Shown: piece after piece, positions 50,830 through 59,480 of the stretch
How the letters are laid out: every line of letters begins with the position of its first letter
Numbering within the stretch: the first letter of the stretch is position 1
Assembly: GCA_905197685.1 (NCBI GenBank)
Contig: CAJJZS010000006.1
Location: 1-64,000 of the forward strand
DNA length: 64,000 bases
Source: an uncultured Oscillospiraceae bacterium
Lineage (GTDB): Bacteria > Bacillota > Clostridia > Oscillospirales > Ruminococcaceae
Direction: 5' to 3'
The notes under the pieces: model-generated
The model's input: only the letters and a program-made list of their open reading frames with translations
Told to the model about the DNA's origin: nothing
Database searches by the model: none
Program-made: the position numbers and the translations under genes

Positions 50830-50979
50830 ATGGATACAGGAATGAATGATAAGCAGTTCACCCTTTTTCTCAAGCTGTTATATCAAAATTTACAGGCAAT
50901 CAGAAAAGAAGAAAATCCGCAAACAAAGGATCGGAAAATAGACGAACTGCTTTATGATATCCAACAATCAATCAAGTAA
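50830..50979 (+). CDS. Small hypothetical protein after the MATE gene
   Basis: A 49-aa frame MDTGMNDKQFTLFLKLLYQN, then LQAIRKEENPQTKDRKIDEL and LYDIQQSIK, TAA. AAAAGGAG lies 6 nt upstream and the gene starts 14 nt after the MATE stop. It is predicted helical and soluble, with no family I can name. Confidence 0.55.
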   Translation: MDTGMNDKQFTLFLKLLYQNLQAIRKEENPQTKDRKIDELLYDIQQSIK

Positions 50980-51005
50980 AAGCTGCAAAATCAGGAAGTC
51001 AAAAC

Positions 51006-51037
51006 AAAATCCCCGACGAATATCCGTCGGGGATTTT
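51006..51037. terminator. Bidirectional terminator between MATE unit and radical SAM gene
   Basis: AAAATCCCCGACG (51006-51018) pairs with CGTCGGGGATTTT (51025-51037). It lies between convergent units. Confidence 0.88.
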
Positions 51038-51066
51038 ATCTTCTTTGATCTTCCGATTTTGAACAA

Positions 51067-51960
51067 TTATCGCTCAATCGCCGCGTCGCTCACCGAAACA
51101 ATGCCGTGCAGCGCGCTTTCTTCCTTGCTGCCCAACATCCGATAAATGCCCTGCAACATCTTTTCCTTATCATACGGAAGCGTTCCCGTCACCATAACCG
51201 GATTGGTAACATGGCTTGTGGAAAATCCGGTCGGCGTATCCAATTCCAACGCTTCAATCAGAAAGGCAAGCTCTTCAATCCGTTCTCTTCCGCTTGCCTG
51301 GATAAAGCTGCCCTGTCTGCACCACTGCTCCAGCTCGGTGTCGGGGAAAACGGTAAGGTTCATCATAATAATGTTGGCAGAGCGCACCTGATTGAGCATC
51401 TTTGCGCTTGCAAGGGCATTTTCCTTTGCGGTTCCCGTTCCGCCCAAACCGTAAATGAGAATTGAGTTAAACGGAATCTGCGCCTGATTTAATTTTTTCA
51501 GCTGCTCCACCGCTTCTGCGGCGGTATGTCCCTTTTTCATCTGCGCCAAAATGCGGTCGCTGCCGCTTTCCAAACCGATATACAAAAATCCCAGCCCCAA
51601 ACGGTGCAGCTCTTTGAGCTGTTCTGCCGTTTTATCCCGCAGATTTTTAATCGAAGCGTACATCGAAACGCAGGCGCAGTAGGGGAGATGTTTTTTAATC
51701 TGAATTAAAATCTCCCTCATCTGCTCAAACGGCAGGCAAAGCGGCTCGCCGCCCACCAAAAACACACGCTCGGTATAAGGGTTATATCCTGCCGCGTCCT
51801 TTAAATCGGCAAGGATTTCCTTCATCGGAATCGGTTCAAATTCTACCGTTTTGTACATATTGCAAAAGGCGCAGCGGTTATACGAACAGCCGCTTGTCAC
51901 CTGAAGCAGCATGGAATGTCGCTCAAATGGGGGATAATAAATCAGTTGGTCATACCTCAC
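51067..51960 (-). CDS. Radical SAM protein
   Basis: A 297-aa enzyme. The cluster motif is CSYNRCAFC (CxxxCxxC) near residue 25. FLVGGEPLCL, GFLYIGLESGSDRIL and GLGGTG follow, a HemN/Elp3-like arrangement. It starts with GTG at 51960 after AGAAGG. No second Fe-S domain is seen. The reaction is unknown. Confidence 0.88.
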   Translation of the reverse strand: MRYDQLIYYPPFERHSMLLQVTSGCSYNRCAFCNMYKTVEFEPIPMKEILADLKDAAGYNPYTERVFLVGGEPLCLPFEQMREILIQIKKHLPYCACVSMYASIKNLRDKTAEQLKELHRLGLGFLYIGLESGSDRILAQMKKGHTAAEAVEQLKKLNQAQIPFNSILIYGLGGTGTAKENALASAKMLNQVRSANIIMMNLTVFPDTELEQWCRQGSFIQASGRERIEELAFLIEALELDTPTGFSTSHVTNPVMVTGTLPYDKEKMLQGIYRMLGSKEESALHGIVSVSDAAIER

Positions 51961-52049
51961 AGAAAAACCTTCTTTCTCAAATCAAATCGGTTTTCTTATC
52001 GATCCCTGTTATCGGCTTTTTTCGGTTTTCAACCGATATTCGGGATATT

Positions 52050-53132
52050 TTACAGCTGCTGTTTGGAAATTTCCTCCAGCTGTTCCCAACATTCTTCCAT
52101 CTGGCGCACCAGATTAAACTGCGTTCTCGCTCTGTCCAGATTCTGGTGCGGACGATGGGTTTTAAAATAGGTATCGCCCTGCAAATAGTCGGTCAAAAAG
52201 CGGATTCCGCACTCCAACGTCATCAGCTTTGCGCCCCACGGCAGCGTCATGATTTCCTGTTCGGTCAGAATGTCGCGCGATTTTTCTAAAAAACCTTCCA
52301 CGCACACGCGGTATAACTCCGGCAGAAAATGCACCTTGCTCTGATCCTCTTCGTCCTCCCGGCAGTCATTTGCGCCAAAGCGCACACAATCGCCGAAATC
52401 GTTTGCGGCAAGTCCCGGCATTACCGTGTCAAGGTCGATGACGCACAAGCCCTTCATTGTATCTTCGTCCAAAAGAACATTGTTGAGCTTGGTATCATTA
52501 TGGGTAACGCGCAGCGGCAGCCGACCCTCCTTCTGCAAATTCAGCATAAAGGAGCAATCCTCTTTTCTTTGGCGGACAAACGCAATCTCCTGCGCAACCG
52601 ATTCCGCTCTGCCCTTTTTATCGGCAAGCACTGCGGCTTCAAAGTCGCGGTAGCGTTTTGCGGTATCGTGAAACTGCGGAATCGTTTCGATTAAGCTGTC
52701 TGCCGGAAAATCGCTGAGCAAAAACTGAAAATTACCGAACGCCAGCGCGCACTCGAACAAATCTCCCGCGTCCCTTGCCTTTTGCAGACAAACGCTGTCG
52801 GCAATATATAAAAACATTCTCCACACATTGCCTTCCTCGTCCCGGAAAAAGGAATCTCCGTCATCGCAGCAAATAATCTGCATCGTTTCTCTGCGAGGGT
52901 CTCCGTCCGAAAGGGCGATTTTTTTCTTTAAAAACTCGGTGACTGCATAAATGTTTTTCATCAGTCCTTCCACATCCTGAAAAACATCGGTGTTCACCCG
53001 CTGAAGAATATATCTCTGCGTGCTGGTGCGAACCATGTAAGTATCGTTGATATGACCGTTTCCAAAATGGTACACGTCCTGTATCTGCCCGATTCTTTCC
53101 CATTGTTTCAACGCCTGTTTTGCCTGTTCCAT
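52050..53132 (-). CDS. Phosphotransferase of the aminoglycoside kinase fold, N-acetylhexosamine kinase-like
   Basis: A 360-aa kinase. FGNGHINDTYMV opens the ATP lobe; the catalytic segment is RVTHNDTKLNNVLLD and the metal site CVIDLDTVMPG. This pattern matches NahK-type N-acetylhexosamine 1-kinases, which phosphorylate GlcNAc or GalNAc at C1. It lies 33 nt downstream of a nucleotidyltransferase, consistent with salvage of amino sugars. The exact sugar is not determined. Confidence 0.82.
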   Translation of the reverse strand: MEQAKQALKQWERIGQIQDVYHFGNGHINDTYMVRTSTQRYILQRVNTDVFQDVEGLMKNIYAVTEFLKKKIALSDGDPRRETMQIICCDDGDSFFRDEEGNVWRMFLYIADSVCLQKARDAGDLFECALAFGNFQFLLSDFPADSLIETIPQFHDTAKRYRDFEAAVLADKKGRAESVAQEIAFVRQRKEDCSFMLNLQKEGRLPLRVTHNDTKLNNVLLDEDTMKGLCVIDLDTVMPGLAANDFGDCVRFGANDCREDEEDQSKVHFLPELYRVCVEGFLEKSRDILTEQEIMTLPWGAKLMTLECGIRFLTDYLQGDTYFKTHRPHQNLDRARTQFNLVRQMEECWEQLEEISKQQL

Positions 53133-53165
53133 CTCTTTTTTTCCCGCCTTTTTCGTTCTGCTTTT

Positions 53166-54077
53166 TTATTCTTTCCACAGAGGCTGCGGATAAATTCCCT
53201 CTCTGCTCATCTGCTCAAATGCGTTCATAACCGTTTCTTTATCCTCGGGATAGGTGACGCCGTACCAGCTGTCCTCACTTTTGAGTACGCGAACCTTCGC
53301 CCCTTCCCGCTCGATCATATCGCTGACGATAGACGGCAGGAAGTACTCGCATTTAAGCGGATTTTCCTCTAAAGAGCGTTCCAGGAATTTGGGGAATCCC
53401 TCTTTTGCCCGCTGCAAAAAGCTCTTTGGAAATCCCCAGAAGTTCATCGAAACCGGAACATCCCTGTCAAGCGGAACAAAGGTTTTTCCTTCATCCTCGC
53501 TGTATGCAATACCGTCTTCCCGACATTCAATCCAGGTGCGTTCGGTTACTTTTTCCAGGCAGCCCTGTTTGTTTACCTGACAAATTCCTCTGGAAACGTG
53601 TCCGCTTTCGGTTACGGTGCTTGAGAGCGGATACGCCACCATCACGCAGCTTTCCCCGTCCTTGCTCAGGCTGTCAAACAGCATACGGTAGCCGTGCGGA
53701 CCGTAGTAATCGTCCGCATTGATGACAACAAACGGAGCGTCGATGACCTGCGCTGCGCACAAAACCGCATGGCCGGTTCCCCATGGCTTGGTTCTGCCCT
53801 GCGGAACCGAGAAGCCCTCGGGAAGGCTGTCAACGGTCTGAAACGCATATTTTACCTGCATATGTTTTCGGATGCGTTTTCCCACAACCTCCTCAAACTC
53901 CTGTTCCATCTCCGGTTTAATGACAAAGACAACTGTTTCAAACCCTGCCTGTTTTGCATCGTATACCGAATAGTCCAAAATTTTCTCTCCGTATTTTCCC
54001 ATCGGATCAATCTGTTTTAACCCATGGTATCTGCTGCCCATACCCGCAGCAAGAACAACCAAAACCGGTTTTGACAT
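53166..54077 (-). CDS. Sugar-1-phosphate nucleotidyltransferase
   Basis: A 303-aa enzyme with the NTP-transferase start VLVVLAAGMGSRYHGLKQID, DAPFVVINADDYYGPHGYRM (metal-binding DD) and VSMNFWGFPKSFL. It transfers a nucleotide to a sugar phosphate. The kinase downstream suggests an amino-sugar 1-phosphate as substrate. The gap is 33 nt and both are on one strand, so they are one operon. Confidence 0.88.
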   Translation of the reverse strand: MSKPVLVVLAAGMGSRYHGLKQIDPMGKYGEKILDYSVYDAKQAGFETVVFVIKPEMEQEFEEVVGKRIRKHMQVKYAFQTVDSLPEGFSVPQGRTKPWGTGHAVLCAAQVIDAPFVVINADDYYGPHGYRMLFDSLSKDGESCVMVAYPLSSTVTESGHVSRGICQVNKQGCLEKVTERTWIECREDGIAYSEDEGKTFVPLDRDVPVSMNFWGFPKSFLQRAKEGFPKFLERSLEENPLKCEYFLPSIVSDMIEREGAKVRVLKSEDSWYGVTYPEDKETVMNAFEQMSREGIYPQPLWKE

Positions 54078-54217
54078 ATGGAAATCCTCCCGTCAATATT
54101 TGATAAAAATTTCACTTTCTCAGTATATCGCTTTGTTGAAACTTTGTCTATATTTTTCCTCAACATTCATAAAAATCTTTTTGGATTTGTTTCTTTTTCC
54201 CGTTCTGTTGTCATAAA

Positions 54218-54994
54218 TTAAGCAATATTGCTGCTTTTCAGCTGAAGTTTGAGATTATCGGCAATCATCGCAATAAATTCGGAGTTGGTCGGCTTGCCGC
54301 GGTTGTTGCGAATGGTATATCCGAAATAGGAGTTCAGCACATCGACGTCCCCGCGGTCCCATGCTACCTCGATGGCGTGGCGGATTGCACGCTCCACACG
54401 GCTGGAGGTGGTTCCGTTTACCTTTGCAATCGTCGGGTACAGCAGCTTGGTCACCGAGTTTATCATCTTCTGGTCCTTCACCGCAAGCACAATGCCGTCC
54501 CTTAAATAATGGTATCCCTTGATGTGCGCCGGAACACCGATTTGATGAAGAATCTCGGTCACCATCACCTCCAGGTTCGGTTGGCTCACTCCGATTAAGC
54601 TGTTGTCCGGCTTCTCGTTGACGTGTCCCGTCAGCTGAAAGATACGCTCCGCCACCATCTGCGGGTCGATTGGCTTGAGGAAACAGTAGGCTACTCCCGA
54701 CGATACCAGTTCCCTGTCCAGCATCGGATTATTGTAGGTAGAAATTACCATAAAAATCGGCATCTGCATTCCGCTCTCCCGTACCTGGTTCATCACCCCA
54801 ATCGCGTCCAGATACGGCATAAAAACGTCTGTCAAAACAACGTCCGGCTGATAATCCTTAATCATTTCGAGCATCAGATGCCCGTCCTTCGGAGCGATGC
54901 TGGTGTCAAATCCGCACCCGCGCAGCGTAGCGGTACACCTTGCGCAAAACTCCTTATCATCATCGGAAATCAGAATTTTTAATTTAGAATCCAT
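54218..54994 (-). CDS. spo0A: Sporulation transcription factor Spo0A
   Basis: A 258-aa master regulator of sporulation. Receiver: KILISDDDKEFCARC, phospho-acceptor Asp56 in DVVLTDVFMPYLDAIGVM. The C-terminal domain has the invariant TSSRVERAIRHAIEVAWDRG and RNNRGKPTNSEFIAMIADN segments. ATG 54994 follows GGGAGG. It marks the organism as a spore-former or recent descendant. Confidence 0.98.
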   Translation of the reverse strand: MDSKLKILISDDDKEFCARCTATLRGCGFDTSIAPKDGHLMLEMIKDYQPDVVLTDVFMPYLDAIGVMNQVRESGMQMPIFMVISTYNNPMLDRELVSSGVAYCFLKPIDPQMVAERIFQLTGHVNEKPDNSLIGVSQPNLEVMVTEILHQIGVPAHIKGYHYLRDGIVLAVKDQKMINSVTKLLYPTIAKVNGTTSSRVERAIRHAIEVAWDRGDVDVLNSYFGYTIRNNRGKPTNSEFIAMIADNLKLQLKSSNIA

Positions 54995-55421
54995 TACTAT
55001 TCCTCCCATGTCTCATAATTTTTCCAAACTTTTCCAAAAATGGAAATTTCTGGAAGATAGCGTATCATACTTTATCCCCCTTTGCAAGAGCCAAAAGGGG
55101 ATTTTCTATCAGATTATCCTTGATTTTTTTCAATTTTTCTTATTCTAATCGCATCTTTCTTAAAAAACCTGTCGTTTCCCTCTGCTTTTCGCAAAGGAAA
55201 GCTCAGATTTTGTCGCCGAAGAAAAATCCCGCTTTCTTTCTTTTCCCGCAATAAAACAGGGAAAAAGAATCGGAAAAGACCTTGCTTTCGGCATCAAAAA
55301 ATTTTTTTGACCGAACAAATAGGTTAAAAAACTTCTCTTTTGATACAACCATATTATACCATGATTTTCCCCTTGCGTCATTTTTTCGCAAACCGATTTT
55401 TATAAAAAACGATAAAAAAGG
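54995..55421. other. Spo0A upstream region
   Basis: No gene. On the minus strand AAAATCATGGTATAAT (55353-55368) is an extended -10 promoter shared with yaaA and transglutaminase 2. It lies about 360 nt upstream of spo0A. The rest is AT-rich. Confidence 0.5.
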
Positions 55422-55456
55422 AAAAGCACCCCGAATCAAAACAGAGTGCTTTTTTG
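55422..55456. terminator. Second stem-loop after the tRNA operon
   Basis: AAAAGCAC (55422-55429) and GTGCTTTT (55446-55453) with A/T runs on both sides. It backs up the main tRNA terminator. Confidence 0.6.
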
Positions 55457-55471
55457 CTTTTAAGCAAAAAA

Positions 55472-55498
55472 AGGACTGATTCCGATGGAATCAGTCCT
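55472..55498 (-). terminator. Terminator of the tRNA operon
   Basis: AGGACTGATTCC (55472-55483), ATC loop and GGAATCAGTCCT (55487-55498), followed on the minus strand by seven T. Confidence 0.92.
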
Positions 55499-55500
55499 GA

Positions 55501-55575
<75 letters not shown>

Positions 55576-55580
55576 GTAAC

Positions 55581-55656
55581 TGGAGCGGGTTACGAGGCTC
55601 GAACTCGCTACCTCCACCTTGGCAAGGTGGCGCTCTACCAGATGAGCTAAACCCGC
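55581..55656 (-). tRNA. tRNA-Gly (anticodon GCC)
   Basis: Acceptor GCGGGTT/AACCCGC, anticodon loop TTGCCAA on stem CCACC/GGTGG, T loop GTTCGAG, encoded CCA (55581-55583). Confidence 0.96.
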
Positions 55657-55659
55657 AAA

Positions 55660-55735
<76 letters not shown>

Positions 55736-55752
55736 ATAGCCTAAAAATAGGC

Positions 55753-55829
55753 TGGCGACCTGGATGGGGTTCGAACCCACGACCTCTAGCGTGACAGGCT
55801 AGCGTTCTAACCAACTGAACTACCAGGCC
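55753..55829 (-). tRNA. tRNA-Asp (anticodon GTC)
   Basis: Acceptor GGCCTGG/CCAGGTC with one G-U pair, anticodon loop CTGTCAC, T loop GTTCGAA, encoded CCA (55753-55755). Confidence 0.96.
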
Positions 55830-55832
55830 ATA

Positions 55833-55908
55833 TGGTGGGAACTACAGGGCTCGAACCTGTGACCCTCTGCTTGTAAGGCAGATGCTCTCCCAGCTGAGCT
55901 AAGCTCCC
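55833..55908 (-). tRNA. tRNA-Val (anticodon TAC)
   Basis: Acceptor GGGAGCT with AGTTCCC, anticodon loop CTTACAA, T loop GTTCGAG, encoded CCA (55833-55835). First tRNA of the operon. Confidence 0.96.
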
Positions 55909-55969
55909 ACATTTTTTGTTTCATTCCCTCAGCGGCGTTCCTGCCGTTGCTGTCCTGACAACGTAGATT

Positions 55970-55998
55970 ATTATACTACGGATTTTTTAAAATGTCAA
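55970..55998 (-). promoter_or_regulatory. Consensus promoter of the tRNA operon
   Basis: TTGACA (55993-55998), 17-nt spacer and TATAAT (55970-55975), a perfect sigma-A-type match, about 60 nt before tRNA-Val. Confidence 0.9.
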
Positions 55999-56209
55999 CA
56001 CTTTTTTGCTAAAAATTTGCATTTTTTGAAAAATTCTGTTTTTTGGCATAATCAAGCCGTTTTCCGAGGTGTTTTCAAGGTGTTTTTTCGGTTTTTTTGA
56101 ATTTTTTTTATTTTTTTATTCCTTTTTCTTTGCTTTCGGTAATACCATTCTATGCAAAGATTTAAAAAAAGATACCTGCTTTTTTATAAAACGGTTCGAT
56201 TTTTTTAGT
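55999..56209. other. AT-rich region upstream of the tRNA promoter
   Basis: Poly-T-rich on the plus strand, with no gene or structure I can support. It ends at the terminator of the ferredoxin gene. Confidence 0.3.
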
Positions 56210-56255
56210 AAAAATATGCTGTCCCCAATCGGTTTCTTAGGGACAGCATATTTTT
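56210..56255 (-). terminator. Terminator of the EFR1 ferredoxin gene
   Basis: A 16-bp stem: AAAAATATGCTGTCCC (56210-56225) with GGGACAGCATATTTTT (56240-56255), then T-rich on the minus strand. Confidence 0.88.
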
Positions 56256-56259
56256 CCGA

Positions 56260-57012
56260 TTAAATCTCTTTGCCGCAAAGATAGCGCGGTAAGCCTTTGC
56301 TGTGTTTTCCGTACTCAATCGCTTCTTTGGGACAGCGGCTGATACACGCCATGCAGTGGGTACACTCTTGCCCCCACACCGGTTTTCCGCCCTCTATGCG
56401 AACGTTGTCAAGAGGACACACAGCGGCGCACCTGCCGCAGGAAATGCAGCTGTCGGTCGCATAAAACTGTTTGGCGTGGACAATCAGCGGATAAAAAACA
56501 TTGTTAATCAAACCGCTGTTGAGCCTGTCTTTAACAGAAATATCGTTTTTGGGGAAATTTTTGCCGGACTGGATGCAGGCAATCGCCCTGTCAATCACCG
56601 GCTCTGCCCGATTGATGATTTGCTCGGCTTGCTGCGGGGTCGGCGTAGCAAAAAGCGCGATGTAATTTTCCGGCATAACAATACCCATGCAGCCGCGGCA
56701 GTTCAGATTCTTTTTCTCGCACAGCTTTATCAGATATTTTTCGGCATTTCCGATGCTGTCCCCGCAGGTTAAAACAAAATAAACTTCACGGCTTCCGCTC
56801 CATTCGGTGCGCTCTGCCCAGCTTTGCACCACCCGCGGGATTCTCCATGCATAGGTCGGGACTGCAACAATCCACGGACGCCGGCTTTGTACGGCAGAGT
56901 AATCCTTCCCTTTTATCCTGTCAAACAGATTGACAACCTCGTCCCCGATGGCTTTTCCGATTCTTTTGGCTACATATTCGCTGTTTCCCGTTCCCGAAAA
57001 ATATAAAATCAT
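56260..57012 (-). CDS. EFR1 family ferrodoxin (flavodoxin-like domain plus two 4Fe-4S clusters)
   Basis: A 250-aa fusion. The N-terminal flavodoxin-like domain starts MILYFSGTGNSEYVAKRIGK. The C-terminus has two cluster motifs: CISCGRCAAVCPLDNV and CTHCMACISRCPKEAI. ATG 57012 follows GAGGAGG. These proteins are frequent in anaerobic Clostridia and are thought to move electrons. The partner is unknown. Confidence 0.92.
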   Translation of the reverse strand: MILYFSGTGNSEYVAKRIGKAIGDEVVNLFDRIKGKDYSAVQSRRPWIVAVPTYAWRIPRVVQSWAERTEWSGSREVYFVLTCGDSIGNAEKYLIKLCEKKNLNCRGCMGIVMPENYIALFATPTPQQAEQIINRAEPVIDRAIACIQSGKNFPKNDISVKDRLNSGLINNVFYPLIVHAKQFYATDSCISCGRCAAVCPLDNVRIEGGKPVWGQECTHCMACISRCPKEAIEYGKHSKGLPRYLCGKEI

Positions 57013-57141
57013 CGTTTGCTTTCCTCCTCGATAAGTAATCATATTGCGAAAGCGGTTGACTGAATCGTTCTGTATCTTTTTTGTTGTTTCTGTATATTCC
57101 GTCTGTTTTTATACTCTCGTATCGGTCGCAAACAGGAACCG

Positions 57142-57555
57142 CTACAACCGTTTGATATAATAATATCTCTCGCCTGTATACGGATATTCAAACAATTTGA
57201 ATACTTGCTCATACCCGTGTTTTACATAAAAGCCCGGGGCTTGAAAGTCAAATGTATCCACAAATACATATTTTGCTCCGCGCGATACCGCTTCTTTTTC
57301 TGCCGTTTTCAAAAGTTTGCTTCCAATTCCCTGTCCTCTGAGTTCTTCGCTGACCCACAAGTATTGAATAGACAACCAATTTCCAAACAGCTCTCCGGTC
57401 AATCCCGCCTTTTTTTCTCCGCCCTCTTCTTCATAAAATACTCCTAAAGGGATGTTTTCTGACGGTTCTCTTTTTGCGTGATTATATTTTTTTAATTGGT
57501 TGTGAATTTCCTCCACATCCTGCCCGCTGACATTCTCCGTTATTCTAAACTTCAT
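57142..57555 (-). CDS. GNAT family N-acetyltransferase
   Basis: A 137-aa protein with the acetyl-CoA binding motif LRGQGIGSKLLKTAEKEAVS, preceded by LSIQYLWVSEE and followed by DFQAPGFYVKHGYEQVFK. It starts at ATG 57555 with GAGGGGG 12 nt upstream. The acetylated substrate is unknown. Confidence 0.88.
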   Translation of the reverse strand: MKFRITENVSGQDVEEIHNQLKKYNHAKREPSENIPLGVFYEEEGGEKKAGLTGELFGNWLSIQYLWVSEELRGQGIGSKLLKTAEKEAVSRGAKYVFVDTFDFQAPGFYVKHGYEQVFKLFEYPYTGERYYYIKRL

Positions 57556-57659
57556 CTGTACTCTTTCCCCCTCAAAACAAGTGTGAGCCATTCTTTCTAA
57601 ACTTCATGCTTATTTTTTATGATGCACCCGCTCCCGCAAGTTTTTGGAGGCTGTCGGGT

Positions 57660-58241
57660 TTATTCCTCCACCGCCTCGCCGAGCTTATCCATGATATCCG
57701 AAACGGCAGCCGGGATTCCTTCCTCCCAATGCGGATTTTCTAAAATTTCTCCCTCTAACGCCGAAAACATTTCTTTCGGAATCTTTCCCGTTCCCTCATC
57801 TTCTTCATATTCCTTTGTCCAATCATAACCGGAATTGTAAAAATCGTTTTCAGGGTCAAAGGCATATGACTGATTCCTATAGAAATCGGAACAATAATTT
57901 TTCTCTGTTAACGAAATTATATCGTACTCTTCAACAGCCCACGAGGCTTTCTGCTCACATTCCGTTCTGTCCGCAAACTGTTTATAATATGCCGGGTTCA
58001 TATGCCAGTACAGAAAAAGAACGGTCCCCTTATCGGTGTCCGGTTGGCTGACAATCCACCGAATCACCTGTTTGGAATTGTCAAAATTCCAGCATAACGC
58101 AAGTTTCTGTCTTTCTTCGGGGCTGTTTTTCTTCAGATAATCAATCACCAAATCTGCGCTTAATTGCTCATATTCCTCTTCGTCAATTATCAAATTGTCC
58201 CAGTCAAATCCTGCTTTGAAAAGCTCGTTTATCGTTACCAT
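57660..58241 (-). CDS. DUF4274-type protein
   Basis: A 193-aa acidic protein. The central part NSPEERQKLALCWNFDNSKQ, VIRWIVSQPDTDKGTVLFLY and WHMNPAYYKQ matches DUF4274. GTGAGGTG precedes ATG 58241. No signal or helix for membranes. DUF4274 proteins are sometimes linked with toxin immunity; nothing here supports that directly. Confidence 0.65.
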   Translation of the reverse strand: MVTINELFKAGFDWDNLIIDEEEYEQLSADLVIDYLKKNSPEERQKLALCWNFDNSKQVIRWIVSQPDTDKGTVLFLYWHMNPAYYKQFADRTECEQKASWAVEEYDIISLTEKNYCSDFYRNQSYAFDPENDFYNSGYDWTKEYEEDEGTGKIPKEMFSALEGEILENPHWEEGIPAAVSDIMDKLGEAVEE

Positions 58242-58436
58242 ATTGCACCTCACAAAAATAATTTTTTTACTGTATGGTTACTGCGGCATAATTGCTGCGC
58301 CTTTATCGCAAATTGGATTCCGTCTGCGATAAAAATTCTTTAAACAAAACGGAAAAATTGCAAAAATCCGGTCGTTTTCTCACAAAACAGCCTTATAAAA
58401 GCCTTAAAAAAATAAAATTTTTTCAAATTGTGTGAT

Positions 58437-58487
58437 TGTTGCACCTTTCTGTGCAACTTTTTGGGCAAAACGGGGTATAGGTGAAAG
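58437..58487 (+). repeat. 87-bp intergenic repeat, partial copy D
   Basis: The 3' 51 bp are kept: GTTGCAC-CTTTC-TGTGCAAC hairpin, T-run, then a diverged CGGGGTATAGGTGAAAG. The 5' part is replaced by unrelated AT-rich sequence. It lies between hslO and the DUF4274 gene. Confidence 0.7.
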
Positions 58488-58508
58488 AGGGTTGTTCCAA
58501 AAGACAGC

Positions 58509-58538
58509 AAGGGACTCTCAAAAAATTGAGAATCCCTT
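58509..58538 (-). terminator. Terminator of hslO
   Basis: AAGGGACTCTCAA and TTGAGAATCCCTT pair with one mismatch around an AAAA loop, 7 nt past the hslO stop. Confidence 0.78.
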
Positions 58539-58544
58539 ATCCTG

Positions 58545-59429
58545 TTACTGATTTTGAATGGTCTTAATCAGATTTTTTACATCGTTTGGAGTAAAGTTAT
58601 ATTTTTTGTCGCAGAACTGACAGCCGACCTCAATCGGCTTGCCTTCCTGTTCGATTTCGGACAGTTCTTTCTGTCCCAGGCTAATCAGGGCGCGCTCCAC
58701 CCTTGCTCTGGAGCAATCGCAGACATAGCCCATCTCGTACTCGTCGATGATGTTCGGTTCAAAGCCGTCCAACGCCGCAAAAGCAATCTGCTGCGGGGTC
58801 ATACCCTGCTGAATCATCGCAGAAACCGGAGGCAGCTTTTTGATATTTTCCTCTACATGGCAGATTACTTCCTCATCTGCGCCCGGAAGCAGCTGGAGCA
58901 GATAGCCGCCCGCAGCGGAAACGCTTAAATCCGGATTTACCAAAACGCCCAGACCGCACACGGTCGGAATCTGTTCGCTGGTTGCATAATAATTGGTAAT
59001 ATCCTCGGCAATTTCGCCCGAAACAATCGGCACCTGACCGACATACGGCTCCTTCATGCCCAAATCTTTGATGACATACAAAAAGCCGTCGGTGCCCACT
59101 GCGCCCGCTACGTCCAGTTTGTCCGCTTTATTTAAAGGGATTTCCACAACAGGATTGCCCATGTATCCCTTTACGTTGCCGGTTCCGTCCGAAACGGCAA
59201 TTAACATTCCTGCCGGACCTTTTCCTTCCATGCGCAGGGTAACGGAATCTTTGGTGCTTTTAAGCATCGTTCCCATAATAGAAGCGGCGGTCAGCAGTCT
59301 GCCCTCGGCAGCGGTGACAACTGCCGAAGTTTTATGAATCTGCTCCATGCGCGCTACCGCGTCGGTGCTGTCCACCGCGCAGCACATAACCATACCGTCC
59401 CTTGAAATTGTTCTGACAATTTTTCCCAT
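58545..59429 (-). CDS. hslO: Redox-regulated chaperone Hsp33 (HslO)
   Basis: A 294-aa chaperone activated by oxidation. The C-terminal zinc switch has CDCSRARVE (CxC) and CQFCDKKY (CxxC). The N-terminal part KIVRTISRDGMVMCCAVDST and MLKSTKDSVTLRMEGKGPAG is typical. Start at 59429. It lies 51 nt after a methyltransferase gene on the same strand. Confidence 0.95.
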   Translation of the reverse strand: MGKIVRTISRDGMVMCCAVDSTDAVARMEQIHKTSAVVTAAEGRLLTAASIMGTMLKSTKDSVTLRMEGKGPAGMLIAVSDGTGNVKGYMGNPVVEIPLNKADKLDVAGAVGTDGFLYVIKDLGMKEPYVGQVPIVSGEIAEDITNYYATSEQIPTVCGLGVLVNPDLSVSAAGGYLLQLLPGADEEVICHVEENIKKLPPVSAMIQQGMTPQQIAFAALDGFEPNIIDEYEMGYVCDCSRARVERALISLGQKELSEIEQEGKPIEVGCQFCDKKYNFTPNDVKNLIKTIQNQ

Positions 59430-59480
59430 AACTCTTGATTTCCTTTTTTCTGATTTTCTCTTGTTCTTAAAAATAAACGC

